A stretch of 64,000 nucleotides of DNA from Gigaspora rosea (GCA_003550325.1 QKWP01000516.1:73979-137978); one strand, 5' to 3'. Shown: positions 8,232-20,252, numbered from the stretch's first letter. Notes: generated from the letters alone by a model not told the origin. Translations and numbers: made by a program.

Positions 8232-9789
8232 TCAGTCCTTGTTTTGGTCAGCGTAGTAGACAGAAGTAGTGGTAGGAGGAGCAGCTTGTTTTTCAGCGAG
8301 ATTTATACTGAGCTTGGCAATTTGTTCAGTAAGGCACTCAATGGTTTGGTTGGTATCATTGGCATTATGTTCAGAGGCCATCATTTGTCCTGTTTCCCAT
8401 TTACGTGCCTCAGTAATAGCAGCACCCAAGTTAGCAGGTTCAGAGGCTTGGACATTCATAGCATATTCGGGTCGTAATCCTTGGATAAAGAACTGGTTCA
8501 TAACAGCAGCTGGGAAGTTATTAAGAGGGTCTACACTCCTTTTAGTTGTTTAACGTAGCTAACGTAAGTATCAACAGTGTCTGTGCCTTGTTTGATTTCA
8601 AAAAGTTGTTTCTGCCAAGCAGCCTTTTGCTTGGTAGTGCTAAATTTTTCTTTGAACAGGTGAGTAAAGCTATAGATATTAAAAAAATTTACATTCTGGC
8701 CATGCCGGTTATGATGGAAATGGGTTGGGGCATTAGCAAGGCTAGAGAACCATTCCTGGGCATTGTCCTTCATATAAGCAGCAGCTAACTCCAAATGGCG
8801 AGCAGGGCTCCAATGGTTGGCCTTGGCAGCTCGTTCAAATTACTCAACCCAGGTAACTGGGTCCTGAGTTCCATCACCATGATAAAAATCGATTTTGATT
8901 AGGGATTTTCACCACCTTGTCCAAGGGCAGCAGCAAGAGCATTTATAGCTTGTGCAGCATCTTGTAAAGCTTGATCTCCCATGTTTAATTCTGGTTCTGA
9001 TTCTTCGTTTTCTATAGTTCCTTCTGATTCTGGTTCTGAGTATACTTTTTCTTCTTCTAATCCTTCTTGAAAATTTACTTCTTCTTGTACTTCTGTTAGT
9101 ACATCTAAAATTCCGTCTAAATTTATTTCTTCTAAATTTTCTTCTGTAAAATTTATTTCTTGATGAATTTCTGGTTCAACAATTTCTTGGTCAGGATAAG
9201 CTCTAATTATCGGGGGCTGAACAATATCTAGTTGAGGATTAAAGATTTGTCGTTGGCGTTGTAAAGGAGAAGTATGTAGAGGAGTATTATGAGGTGAAAA
9301 ACGGGTTTCAGGATAAACTTCAGTAACTATATGTAGAGGTGGGGTTGCTGTTGTTCGGGGTGTATGTTGAAAATATATGGCTGGGTTAAGATTTTGGATG
9401 AATCGAGCAACTCGGTTTGTAGAGGGAGTATGTTGGATAAGAAGAGGATTGTCAAGGGGAATTTCACTAAGAGGAGAAGTTGGAAGTGCAAGTGTAGACA
9501 AAAAGATATTTGGGTAGTATCTTCGTTGTAAGGTGCTAAGGTAGTAGTGTGAGTGGAACAGGAAGGTCCTGCTTGTTTATCTAAATCTTCTGGTTGTAAG
9601 GTATGTACAGGTCGAGAGGTAGGTGTAAGATTAAATTCAAGATCGTTAGTAGTTTGGATTATAGGTGAAAAGTGATCAAGTGTATCAATAAAGCAGCCAA
9701 GTGGAGGAGTAGAAGTAGTGAGGCCTTCAATATGATGGTCAAAGATATTTGCTAGAAAATCTGCTGGTAGAGTAGTGGCAAGAGTATAT
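8232..9789 (-). pseudogene. Gag (capsid) region, broken
   Basis: From the 5' side: an acidic, Pro-rich N-terminal segment (8899-9501), a retrotransposon-gag-type capsid segment with GDGTQDPVTWVE and AQEWF motifs (about 8700-8890), and a capsid C-terminal part (8232-8520). Breaks are a frameshift near 8880, a TAA near 8850 in the conserved capsid core, a frameshift near 8527, and a TGA at 8232. Between 9501 and 9789 the frame changes again and the sequence ends at the N. Gag would form the virus-like particle. Confidence 0.75.
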
Positions 9790-9790
9790 N

Positions 9791-10490
9791 AATTCACCGA
9801 AATATTTCGAATTGAATTTGATAAATTTGAATTGATTATCTTTACTTACTTATTAGTAGCTATCTTTTAGTTTTAAATATTTTGCTGTTTGAACCATTTA
9901 CGTCTATTCGAATTGTTTCGAATTAATTCGAAATATTGTGCAATATATAACGTAATATTACGCTATAATTTTCGTAATTTTGCGTAATATATTTCATAAT
10001 ATTACGTTATTTATTGCGCAATATTTCGCAATTATTTGCGCAATATTTTCGTCTAGACCGTAATTATTGCGCAATATTTCGGGCTATAATAACTTACGCA
10101 AGTTTACGTTATTATATTTCGCTAATGTAGATAAAAGTTTGATTTAATGTTTGAAATATAGTTTATACATACCAAACCAAAAGTGCTAACCAAAAAAATT
10201 TTTATTATAATGCTCAAATATAACCTCATATAAATTATTCTCTGACCTATTGGCCAATTAAAATGCAAGAAAGTCATGTGACCATTATTTTTAATGATTG
10301 AACAATCACATGATCAGCCCAATGAATCAAATATGTTCATAGACTCTAAAATCTGATTTCATCCAACAGACCATATTACGTGCCAATCAAGATAGTTTTT
10401 ATTACCCAATTAAAATTGAACTTATAATAAATTATTTTAATCTTTAACAAAAAACAAATATAAGTTATTATACAAATATTATATAATAAG
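9791..10490. other. AT-rich spacer with TTGCGCAATATT palindromes
   Basis: Bases 9900-10090 hold many short words such as TTGCGCAATATT, AATATTACGT and TTCGAATT, each self-complementary and spaced irregularly. No gene is seen in the remainder (10100-10490). Confidence 0.6.
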
Positions 10491-10567
10491 GGTGTGGCGA
10501 CTTAGAGAAGTTGGTAAGTTGTCACCTCCAAGTAGCAGGTCTAGGGTTCAAATCCCATTAGTGACGC
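10491..10567 (+). promoter_or_regulatory. tRNA-like internal Pol III promoter head
   Basis: An A-box-like segment (TGGCGACTTAGAG...GTTGG) is followed about 45 bases on by a B-box (GGTTCAAATCC). The cloverleaf pairs poorly, so it is a SINE-type head and not a working tRNA gene. Confidence 0.6.
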
Positions 10568-10643
10568 TTTTGAAAAATAAGACCTGTGTTCCAGTGGTAA
10601 CCATCTTGAATTGGAGCTTTTGGGCGAAGTTGTGCCTCGTGAT

Positions 10644-11116
10644 TAGGGTTGTGGGCACGGAAAATTTTTTAGGCATGCCCCAGGAGGCATGCCTTAGGCT
10701 GAGGCATGCCTTTCTTATTGTGCCCAGGGCATGCCCCTATACATATACCGGGTAGATGAAAAGTCTCTAGAGAACCTTTTTGCTAATCACTAAATAATGT
10801 ATCTTAGTTGTTATTTAATTATGCCAATAGATTCCAAAAATATATACAAGTATAAAAATTTATAACATTAGCAGAGATAATAAAAAGATCATATCAAGGA
10901 CTTTTTACTCACACTCATATACTATGCTATTACTGTTTTATTATTATAACTGATAAAATATCCGCTAGTAAGTAAAATAGATAGCCAATCAGCGCACTCT
11001 AATTTATTTATTATTACATGATAAGGGCATGCCTTTTGGTTTAAGGGCATGCACCTAGGCATGCCTAGAGGGCATGCCCCTAAGGCATGCCCTGAGTCAC
11101 CGTGCCCACAACCCTA
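10644..11116. mobile_element. Non-autonomous hAT element (MITE), 473 bp
   Basis: It has perfect 17-bp terminal inverted repeats (TAGGGTTGTGGGCACGG) and a perfect 8-bp target duplication (CTCGTGAT at 10636-10643 and 11117-11124). The empty site is supported by copy 2 of the host retroposon. Both subterminal regions carry many GGCATGCC/GGGCATGCC words, typical of subterminal transposase-binding repeats in hAT elements. Confidence 0.92.
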
Positions 11117-12046
11117 CTCGTGATACAGATAAATCCAAGGAACCAGAGAAACGGAAACCTATTTGGCAAGGCCCGAGTAAGGAAGTAGCAAAGATCTTTG
11201 ATGGTACTACCAAAACTGGAATATTAAACTGGAGCCGAAAAACTAGACGTCGACCTCAGGGACAAGGTCTACCAACCTGGCTGCCGGATCGGGTACCAGA
11301 GGAAATGGACCTATGTTATAGAAGTAGGTACCAGAGAGAGAAAAGCTATAATGGCACCTAATGCCGGATAGATCAACCCTTTTGGGCCAACTGGATTGGA
11401 AGTCTGGGATGTATCAGTAAAAGACCGATAGGAAAGTGATGGTTGGTACTGGGGTTGGAGTGAACCTTACAAGGGCAGAAGTAGGTAATAGTAGTGGTTA
11501 GGTGTCCCCTGACTGCAAGTTGCTTGCCTCGGTGAGTACGTAAGTTACAGAAGTGTAAGTAATACCTGTGTGGGACAGGGACTGATTTACCAAGTGTACT
11601 ACGAGGATAAATTAGTCCTAAGGGGATGTAGTTAGTATCTGGGACTGTCTTTGACTGACTAATGTATCGGAGGGCTGTACCAGTGATCACAAGTAGGATT
11701 GACATACAAAGCTTGGACCAGAGGGTTTAAATAGGCAATCACCTAGTTGGGTTGTAGGTATAGCAACTAGTGTAGAACCTTCGGGTGAACTACTTCAATT
11801 AGACAACCAAAAGTTGTACGTGTGGCTAGTTGTACTCTCATTCAATGTAACAATTGTGGGGTGTATATGTGTGGCTAGTTGTACTCTCATTCAAAGTAAC
11901 AATTGTGGGGTGCCCAAAGAGGCGCCCTTAATCCACAGGCTTGATTAAATAAACTCTCACCCAGAGCTGAAACTTTAACATATAAAAAAAAAAAAAACAA
12001 ATATTATAATATTTAATTTATTAAAATTTTAATTATATTCCTATTA

Positions 12047-12218
12047 GGGTAGTGACAAATATTACGTAATATTTTTTTACTATACTATTACTATACCCTC
12101 TACCACTCTCCCCCTACGTAAGATAAATTTGATTGGCTGTTATAAATTTATATATCTAACGTAAGACAATCAGTGACCCCTCCCCTCTCAGAATATTATG
12201 TAATATTTGTCACTACCC
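12047..12218. mobile_element. PIF/Harbinger-like MITE, 172 bp
   Basis: The ends are inverted repeats of about 27 bp beginning GGGTAGTGACAAATATTAC, flanked by TTA on both sides (12044-12046, 12219-12221), the 3-bp duplication typical of this superfamily. Confidence 0.85.
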
Positions 12219-14006
12219 TTACTGTATTATAACATTATTATATCATATGCTCAAACTCATATATTCAATATTCTTGACACTATTAAAATACCCAATACAA
12301 AAAAAAATCCTGTGCTAATTCATTTTCAACAAAATATAAAAAAATTTTAAAAAAAAAAGAAAAAATTAAAAATCAATTAAAATTAGTACTTGCTACTTAA
12401 ATATTTTCTGATGTTTATTTCATATTATACAAAGTCTAAAAAAAAGTAAAGTAAAAAAAACAGATGAACAACAAAACAATTACAAGAAAAAATTCTTACC
12501 CAATATGCTTGCTAGTGCTAATTTATATACAACAAAGCCTAAAAACCTGAAAAAGAATATTAGTAACAAGATAAAAAAAAAATAGATGAACAACAAAAAA
12601 AATTCCTATTCAAAATACTTGCCGGCATTAACTCACACACAATAAAGTTTGAAAATCTGAAGAACAACATTAGTGGCAAGATAAAAAAAAAAATTTTACA
12701 AAAAAAATTAAACAACTTATCCAAAAGTATATCCAACTAGTACTTATTACAAAACCAAAACCTATAAGGCATCTATTTGAATTGTTCTAGTGCCAAATTA
12801 TCTGTCACGAAGCCTGATTTACAAAAAAAGAAAGCTATTTGGCTTTTTGAAAAAAAAAGAAAAGAACAACTACAAAAGAAAAAAGTAATACTTATTTTGT
12901 AAAACAAGCCAAATCTTCTTTACTAGTACCAATTTGCTGTTGCTTTTTACAAAACCAAAACTAGTAAAAAAAAATGATTATCTTCTAAAAAAGGATAAAA
13001 AAAAAAAAAAAAAAAGCTTGTACTTACCCAAACCAGTTCTAGTGCACCCAAGTTTTAGATCATTTTAATACCAAGCTTGTTTATCAATTATTCTAGTACC
13101 AATTCGTCTATCACAAAATCTGATCTACCAAAAAATAAAACTAAATAGCTTCTTAAAAACAAAAGAAAAAAAATTACAAAAAAAAAAGTAGTACTTATCT
13201 TATTAGACCAAGCTTTACTAGTACCAAGCCGCTTTTTATAAAACTTAGGCTTTATTTAAACCGGTTTAAGTATCAAACTTATATTCAATCTTTACCAAGT
13301 TCATCTATTAGTATTCCAATTATTCCAGTACAAAGGCATCCATTACGAAACCTGCTCTACAAAAAAAAAACTAGTTGGTTTTTCAAAAAAAAAAAAAGAA
13401 AAAACTACAAAAGTACTCATGTTTCTAAATATTCTAATTCCAAGTTTGTCTAATTCATTTATTATGAAGTCTGATCTACAAAAAAATAAACTAGGTAGTT
13501 TTTCAAAAAAAACAAAGAAAAAGTAGCGCTTATCTTATTAGGACTCAAATCCTTTTTATTGATACCAAGCTGCTTTTCATGTAAAATTTTATCAACTTTA
13601 ACACCTTCTTGTCTTGCCATTTTACATGCATTGTACGTTTTTTCATCTCCTATACATGGTTTAACAAGTGTTTAACACTACAAAGTCCATTTGTTCTTTT
13701 TCTTTTTTTTGAAACCATGCTCATAATATTATTTTCTACAGCAACTACTGAAATTGGATTTGATTTTTCTGGTAGTTCTTAAAGTTGTTTTTTTGGTTGT
13801 TTTTTTTATTTTTGTTGTTTTTGTTGGTTTTGTTGATTTTGTTTTAGATTCCTTTTTTGATGATTTTTTTGATCTTTTTTTCTTGCCACCACGATTAAAG
13901 ATTATTATCTTTATATGAATCAATTGTTATAATTATTTCTAAAAAAGTAAGTTTAACTAAATTTATCAAAATAGCAATCAAATTTCTAACAAAATAAACA
14001 ATATTA
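12219..14006. repeat. Degenerate ~110-130 bp tandem repeat, minus-oriented
   Basis: From about 12360 to 13570 loosely similar units recur with landmarks 'AAACTAGTAGCTTTT-AAAAAA-AGAAAAA' and 'ACTAGTACCAA', oriented opposite to the similar array at 16450-17580. From 13640 to 13925 the sequence is T-rich and low complexity; a Lys/Thr-rich frame there is composition only. No gene is seen. Confidence 0.5.
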
Positions 14007-15047
14007 CAGTCAAACCCCTCTATAATCACCAAGTTGGTTACACATCAATATGGTGATTATATTTAAATGTGATTATAACTTTAAACCTCTATATAGTCAC
14101 AGTTATATTAAAATTTTTATAAAGTGATTATAAAAATTTATAATAAAAAAACTATTACAAATCATTAAATAGAATATTTATTAACCAAAATATACCATAA
14201 TGCAAATATTATTTTATTATTTTTTACCAATAAGACTTAAATTAATAATACTAAGGGAAATGCAGTAAATTACGTAATTAGATAGGACTATTGACCAATC
14301 AAAATTTATCTTTTATAATATTAAAAAAACTCAAAAATTTCTTTAACCCTATGATCGATTACAGTTGCTACATAGTAAAGTCTAAAGTTTACTATGTGAA
14401 TCGATTAAAGTCGCTTAAGTAAACATGTTCAGGTGATCAAAACACACTTACCCTAAAATTTTCATCAATATTAAAGAACTTTTTATTATTTGACATTTTG
14501 ATTTTACGTTTAACGAAAAAATTAAAATTTTTTAAAAAAATATATTCTATGAACGTAAAAATTAAAAGTTAAATAATAAAAACTTTATCAATTTAATAGA
14601 AATTTCAGGATATGTGTATTTTGATGTTCCAAACAAATTTACTTAATCGATATTTATCGATTAATATAGTAAAATTTAGACTTTACTATGTAGCAACTTT
14701 CTACGAATTTTAATTATAATAAATACTTAGCTATTTTACTATATATATATAGGACGTGATAAAGTGGGACCCCTCCTCCTCCTAATAAATTATATGATTT
14801 AAAAAAATTGGTGATTATAAAGAGGTATATTCTTAATAAAATTGATAAAAAAAGCAAAATTTTTTGGTAATAGTGATTATGAGTGATTTGTGACTATATT
14901 GAGGTTTTTTTATAGTAAGTTTAGCATGTTCTTGTTAGAACTATTATCACACACAAGGGAAAGGCTATATTTAAGTCCGTTGCACAATATTGGGTGCTTA
15001 TATAGAGGTGTGACTATATAGACTGTGATTATAGAGGGGTCAGACTG
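14007..15047. mobile_element. Tc1/mariner-pogo-like non-autonomous element, 1041 bp
   Basis: The ends CAGTCAAACCCCTCTATAAT and its near-complement (ending GGGGTCAGACTG) are flanked by TA on both sides, as in Tc1/mariner elements. There is no transposase. A second inverted-repeat element is nested inside at about 14362-14697. Confidence 0.8.
14362..14697. mobile_element. Nested inverted-repeat element
   Basis: Inverted arms begin AGTTGCTACATAGTAAAGTC and match over about 30 bases with one difference, then continue loosely inward (GTAAAC.TGTT motifs). It lies inside the mariner-like element. No target duplication was identified. Confidence 0.65.
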
Positions 15048-15636
15048 TAGTGAACAAACTGTATATAAAAAAAGTTGTAAAAGGTAAAGTAACAGATCTC
15101 GAATAATGTATATACGTACTTTTAAAAAACCTATTGTCTATAGTTTTTATGTATAAGAATTTTACACTTTAAATTAAGGCTTTCTCAAATAAATACTCTG
15201 ATCATAGTTCTGATAACCCACTTAGTATTGTGGCTATGAGATATACAATTGATATTCAGGATCAATTCGTTTAAAGGGTAGATCACAGATCAAGGCATAC
15301 ATTATAGTTGTACAGCAGCGATCAATTATCTGTTATAGCAGTAACTGAAACATCATTTTTACTTTAACAAACTATTTTACGTTTAAAGAAAAAACAACTT
15401 TTAATTCTTAAAATTCAATAGAATGTTACCTGTAAGATCAATTATTTAAATAAAATTTGTTCTTTAATATCAAAATATTTCAGCTTGATTGATAATTTCA
15501 ATCTCAAATCAGAAATAAAGCTCTATATAATATCTTAATAGTATAAAGGAACATTAACTGTGGCTTTTAAGCACTCGTTAAAAACACTAAATTTTGTTTT
15601 TTTCTGTTACTAGTAATCACTCTATTTTTACAAGTA
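15048..15636. other. AT-rich spacer
   Basis: No gene, RNA or clear repeat is seen in this stretch. Confidence 0.4.
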
Positions 15637-16411
15637 GGGGTGAGTCAATAAAAATCAAACAAATTTTTTTTAATTAAAAGTTTAAATCAAAATAATTTAA
15701 CAAAAATTTAATCAAATTTGATAAATTTTTTTTTAGAATAAATGCATATCTTGCACCCTGCGATGTGCTTATATATCATACTCTAATTTGATTGGCTAAA
15801 TTTGTAGATCATTATTTTAAACAAAATAAACAAATTATTGTAAAAACTTTTAGGTTAGGGTTAGGTTAGAAGGTTTACTAAAAAATTCTTAAATTTCTTT
15901 GTATATATATGCAAAATTTTGGGCTGAACAAGTTTACTTAGTTGAATTAGAAAGGTTGTCTTATCAAAATTTAGAGATATTCATGATTTTCCTTTTTTTT
16001 AACTCATTTTTTGATAATTTCTCTAAATTTTATTAAGACAACCTTTTTAATTCGACTAAGTAAACTTGTTCAGTGCTAAATTTTGCATATAGGTACAAAA
16101 AATTTTAAAACTTTTTTTAAAATTTTTTTAAACTAATTCTTAGTCTAAAGAATTTTAACAAAAATTGTTTATTTTTTTAAAATAATGATCTGCAAATTTA
16201 GCCAATCAAATTAGGGTGAGATTTACAAGCACATCACACCCATGTGAAGCATATTAAACTTCTTTTTTTTTTTAAATTAATTCTTTAAGTTTATAAAATT
16301 AATTTAAAAAAATTTTATCAAATTTAATTAGAATTTTGTTAGGTTATTTCTGTTCAAAGTTTCAAAAAATTTTATTATAAAAAATTTTCTTAATTTCTAT
16401 TGACTCACCCC
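15637..16411. mobile_element. Foldback element with ~370 bp arms
   Basis: Ends GGGGTGAGTCAATA/TATTGACTCACCCC are flanked by AAGTA on both sides (15632-15636, 16412-16416). The whole element folds on itself. Its centre (15927-16080) contains the AACAAGTTTACTTAG core also found in the cruciform block at 331-535. Confidence 0.75.
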
Positions 16412-18482
16412 AAGTAATAATACAATCAAAGTAGCTTAAATCTGGGCTCATAGTTTAATACATAAAACTACCAAGTCTTGAGCCTTTATTAAAAATTAGA
16501 AATAATTAAATAATATGTATCAGTTTTTATTTTTTTAATTCTGAATTTAATATTTTGGATTTTTTTTTTTTAGAACTAATTTTTTTTTTCTAGAGCTTTG
16601 TTTCTTTGGAATGTGAACTAGGAACTAACAATAAAGAACTTTTTATTTTTTGTAGTCTCATTTTGTGAAATAGCTAGAACATGAAAATACCGGTAAGTAC
16701 TGAAAGCTCAGATCTGTAAGGAACTGAATAAGCACTAGTTTTTTTTGTTTTGAGATTAGAATTTTTTTCTTTACTTTGTGAAACTATTGGAATATGGAAT
16801 GGACACCTGAATATTCAGATTTGGGTAAACTGAATGAGAAAAATCGAATAAATACCAGATGGCATTTTCTTGTTCTGGATTTTGGTTTTTTTCTTTTAGA
16901 AACAAGTACTAACAATTTCCTTCTCTCTATGGGATTTGCTATACTGAAACGTGGAGTGTATATTTGAAAATTTGGACCTGTATGATGTGAGAAGCTGTGA
17001 AATAGAGTAAATGATACTATAAGATTTCATTCTTGATTTTTCTTTTTTGAATTAGAAACTACATTTTTTTGTAGGCTTTTACTTAATTAAAATGATTAGA
17101 ATACAAAATGGAATATGAATTTGAGCAAAAAACTATGATACAGTCAGACCTTCCTAAATACAACTTCTCTAAATGCATATATAAGTAAAATTTCCCTAAA
17201 TGCATAGCTTTTTTCAGCCAACTTAATATAACACTTATAGATTTTTACCTCTTTAAATGCATAACCTCTCTAAATGCATGTTTTTGAAAATTTTTACTAT
17301 GGTCCTGATGCTATACATTTAGAGAGATTTGACTGTATGAGAATAAACCCTTTTTCTAGATCAATTTAAATAGAAATAATATGCTTCTATAGTTTTGTTT
17401 TGTTTACACGAAATGGGCACTTGAAATTTTAGATCAGGTAAGAACAAAAAATTTGAAATAGTCAAGTTTCTACTCTCATTCTGAGTTGTTTTTTTTTAAA
17501 TAGAAACACTTTCTTCTTTTTGTGAAATATTTCGTTTAAACACAAGGGTACTCAATTTATCTCTTTAAGATGTATAGTTTGAGATTATAATGTAGTCATT
17601 ATGATTTTAACATTATTTATATGAGGTGCTAAATTTACTATATATAGTATAGAATTTTTTATTTTAATGAAAAAAATAAGGATAAAAATGCAAATATACC
17701 AAAATATAGTCATATAAAAAACTAATACAATAAGCACTGTACCACCATATATAAATTCATTATTTATTATAATATCGAAGTTATTTATTTAAAAAAAAAA
17801 AAAAGAGAATCTTGCTATATTATATAAATATTTCTTTTATAATAGTTTCATAAGACAGACCCTCATTCCTTTTATAATTACTTATTTATTATATTAAAAA
17901 ATTCACACTATTAAAAATTAAAAATTATAACTTATGCTGTTTCAAAATTCTAATTGCCATTTCAAGAACTGTCTATATCAAAAAGATCTAAAAAGAAAAA
18001 TGTTTAGTAAAAAAAAAAAAATCTAGAACTAAGATAACCATCCAGAATATCTTATGGAAAAATTTTACCTTATAAGAAAAATGATAGTAATTATATTAAT
18101 AACACTATAGAAAAAAAAGTACATACCAATATCAGTATTGACTTAATCGTCATTCAAGTAAAAGTAACCTATGGAAGAAATGTTTCCAATCTACATGTTA
18201 ATGAAAATCTGACAACAAGTCATGATAAAAAAAACATTCCTGAGATCAGCACCTATTTGTATCCAAATTACCACTACCAAACTTGTGCTCCAGTGAAAAT
18301 AAAATCTATAAGAAGAAATTATTAGTTCTTATTTGAAAAAAAAATCAAAGCCAGATCAAGAGAACGAAAACTTACCATTTTATACCAAAGGATTGGAACC
18401 ATTTAGTCGCATTAAAATTGGTTCATAATTCCTGGTCAATTTATATTGATCTCAGTTCAAATTATTGTAATAACGGTGCTGA
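16412..18482. repeat. Degenerate ~130 bp satellite, plus-oriented, with MITE inside
   Basis: From about 16450 to 17580 units recur with landmarks 'CTAGTTTTTTTTGTTTTGAGA', 'TTTGTGAAATAGCTAGAA' and 'CTTGAATATTTAGAT'. From 17950 to 18450 the same landmarks appear in reverse orientation. The interval 17590-17940 is plain AT-rich sequence. No gene is seen. Confidence 0.5.
17141..17335. mobile_element. Tc1/mariner-pogo-like MITE, 195 bp
   Basis: Ends CAGTCAGACCTTCCTAAAT and the complement of CAGTCAAATCTCTCTAAATG are flanked by TA. Internal CTCTAAATGCAT words repeat. It shares the CAGTC terminus with the element at 14007. Confidence 0.8.
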
Positions 18483-18500
18483 ATTAAAAGGTTTACACAG

Positions 18501-18578
18501 GGTGTGGCAACTTAGAGAAGTTGGTAAGTTGTCACCCCAAGTGGCAGGTCTTGAGTTCAAATCCCACTGGCGACGCTT
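18501..18578 (+). promoter_or_regulatory. tRNA-like internal Pol III promoter head
   Basis: It matches the head of copy 1, with GAGTTCAAATCCC as B-box and TGGCAACTTAGAG...GTTGG near the A-box position. Confidence 0.6.
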
Positions 18579-19757
18579 TTGAAAAAATAGACCTGTGTTC
18601 CGGTAACTGTTTCTTGTCGATCGGTTGGGTATATCACCTGTAGTCCTTGGTTACCATCTTGAATGGGAGCTTTCAGGCAAAGTTGTGTCTCATTACACAG
18701 ACAAATCCAAGGAATCGGAGAAACAGAAACCCATTTGGCAAGTCCCGAGTAAGGAGGTAGCTCTGATCTTTGACGGTGCTACCAAAATTGGAATTTGGAC
18801 CAAAACCGAAGAACCGGACGTTGTCCTTGGAGACAAGGTCTACCAACCTGGTCGCCGGAGTCGCACCGGAGGAAAAGAACCCATGTTGAGAAATTGGGGA
18901 CCAAGGGGAGAAAAACCATAATGGCACCTAATACTGGGTAGATCAACCCTTCCGGGCCAACTAGATTGGAAGTCTGGGAAAACGGTAAAGGACCAGTAGG
19001 AAAGTGATGGTAGGTACTGGGGTTGGAGCGAACCTTATAAGGGCAGAAGTAGGTAATGGTAGCGGTTGGGTATCCCCTGACTGCAAGTTGCTTGCCTCGG
19101 TGAGTGTGTAAGTTACCGAAGTGTAGGTAATACTTGTGTGGGACAGGAACTGCTCTACCAAGTTTACCCGCGAGGATAAATTAGTTCTAAGGGGATGTAG
19201 GTAGCATCCGGNTGGATTGGAAGTCTGGGATATACTGGTGAAGGACCGGAGGAAAATGATAGTGGGTGCCGGGGTTGGAGTGAACCTTACAAGGGCAGTA
19301 GTAGGTAGTAGTTGCAGGGTACCCCCTGACTGCAAGTTGTTTGCTTCGGTGAATGCGTAAGTTACCGAAAGTGTAGGTGAATACCTGTGAGGGACAGGTA
19401 TCGCTCTACCAGGTTTACCGCAGGGGCAAATGCCCTCCAATAGGTGTTTGGCTAAAGCCTCAGGTACTTTTAACAGCAAATTACTCGTGAAAGGGTATAT
19501 TGGAAGGAACATTGAACATGGTAGAAGCCAGAGAGTTTAAATAGGCAATCCCCTAGTTGGGTTGCAGGTATGGCATCTAGTGTAGAACCTTCGGGCGGAC
19601 TACTTAAATTAGACAACCAAAAGTTGTACGTGTGGCTAGTTGTACTCTTATTATACAAATGTAATATGTGGCACAGTCATACTGACCAGGCCAACCCGCT
19701 TGTACCAATAAAGTGCTAGGGTACCTAAGTGGTCATCTTAATATAAAAAAAATAAAA
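18501..19757 (+). mobile_element. Long tRNA-headed retroposon, copy 2
   Basis: It starts with the same tRNA-like head (B-box at about 18552) and ends in an A-rich tail. A perfect 18-bp target duplication (ATTAAAAGGTTTACACAG at 18483-18500 and 19758-19775) fixes both ends and shows LINE-type retroposition. The body resembles copy 1, but the 3' segment (from about 19650) differs and ends near CAATAAAGTGC. An internal duplication (about 18963-19211 versus 19213-19455, clearly diverged) meets at the N at 19212, so the true length is uncertain. Confidence 0.85.
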
Positions 19758-19775
19758 ATTAAAAGGTTTACACAG

Positions 19776-20075
19776 TTAATTTAAAAAATATTCATGTCTT
19801 CTTGCCTGGACCACTCATTCAAATTAGGCATTTATTTCGTGTTCTGATTGTTCAAATGAAGTAAAGACCTAAAAAAAGAAGAAACTATTAGCTCTTGCTT
19901 GAAAAAAAAGAAAATGAATCCAGAAAAGAATCAAAACTACTTATTGTTTATCCAATTCTTAGTTTCTTTTCTGGATCGCCCAAAGTCAAATCTTTAAATA
20001 CCTACTTTTCGTGCCCAAAATGTTTTCAATAAAACACAAACTTGTAATAAGAAAATTTTATTAGCAGTTAGTTAG
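19776..20075. repeat. Degenerate satellite continued (minus-oriented)
   Basis: The satellite landmarks (CTATTAGCTCTTGCTTGAAAAAAAAGAAAA) recur here and again at 20280-20560, interrupted by the MITE at 20076. No gene is seen. Confidence 0.45.
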
Positions 20076-20252
20076 GACCCCGAAATATATATAGATAGGT
20101 CAGGTTAATTATAGGGTTACTAAAAAAAGAAAATATCTGCAGAAAGAACTTCAAAAATAAGCAAAAAAATTACTATAAATAAAAAGATCTGCATAAAAAA
20201 CCTCAAAAATAAACAAACTCATACCTGACCTATCTATGTATATTTCGGGGTC
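20076..20252. mobile_element. hAT-like MITE, 177 bp
   Basis: Thirty-base terminal inverted repeats beginning GACCCCGAAATATA differ at one position, and a perfect 8-bp duplication TTAGTTAG flanks it (20068-20075, 20253-20260). Confidence 0.88.

Larger units (their letters stand above)
874..9789 (-). mobile_element. Ty3/gypsy LTR retrotransposon, decayed, 5' end cut at assembly gap
   Basis: Read on the minus strand the order is gag, protease, zinc-knuckle/Cys-rich region, RT-RNase H, integrase, 3' accessory ORF, polypurine tract and 3' LTR. RT before integrase is the Ty3/gypsy order. The 5' LTR and primer-binding site are not visible because the element stops at the N at 9790. Frameshifts near 8527, 8880 and 6790, a TAA near 8850 and TGA stops at 8232, 6467, 6443 and 6335 show this copy is dead. 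A 322-bp direct duplication at 7121-7765 is probably an assembly artefact. Confidence 0.9.
10491..11996 (+). mobile_element. Long tRNA-headed retroposon, copy 1 (with hAT MITE inside)
   Basis: The 5' end is a tRNA-like sequence with a B-box match (GGGTTCAAATCCC at about 10544), and the 3' end is a 14-base A tail. It is flanked by imperfect direct repeats (ACAAATATTATATAATA at 10472-10488; ACAAATATTATAATA at 11997-12011), as left by LINE-machinery retroposition. Without the 473-bp MITE and its 8-bp duplication it is about 1025 bp, long for a SINE. A 50-60 bp tandem duplication lies at 11823-11929. No conserved protein frame is seen. The body matches copy 2 at 18501, but the last ~150 bp differ. 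Confidence 0.75.

Noticed and set aside
10491..10567. Functional tRNA gene
   Set aside because: Good B-box, but acceptor and T stems pair poorly, and the same sequence heads a dispersed retroposon.
13729..13923. 64-codon Lys/Thr-rich frame
   Set aside because: Pure composition of a T-rich strand in a satellite region.
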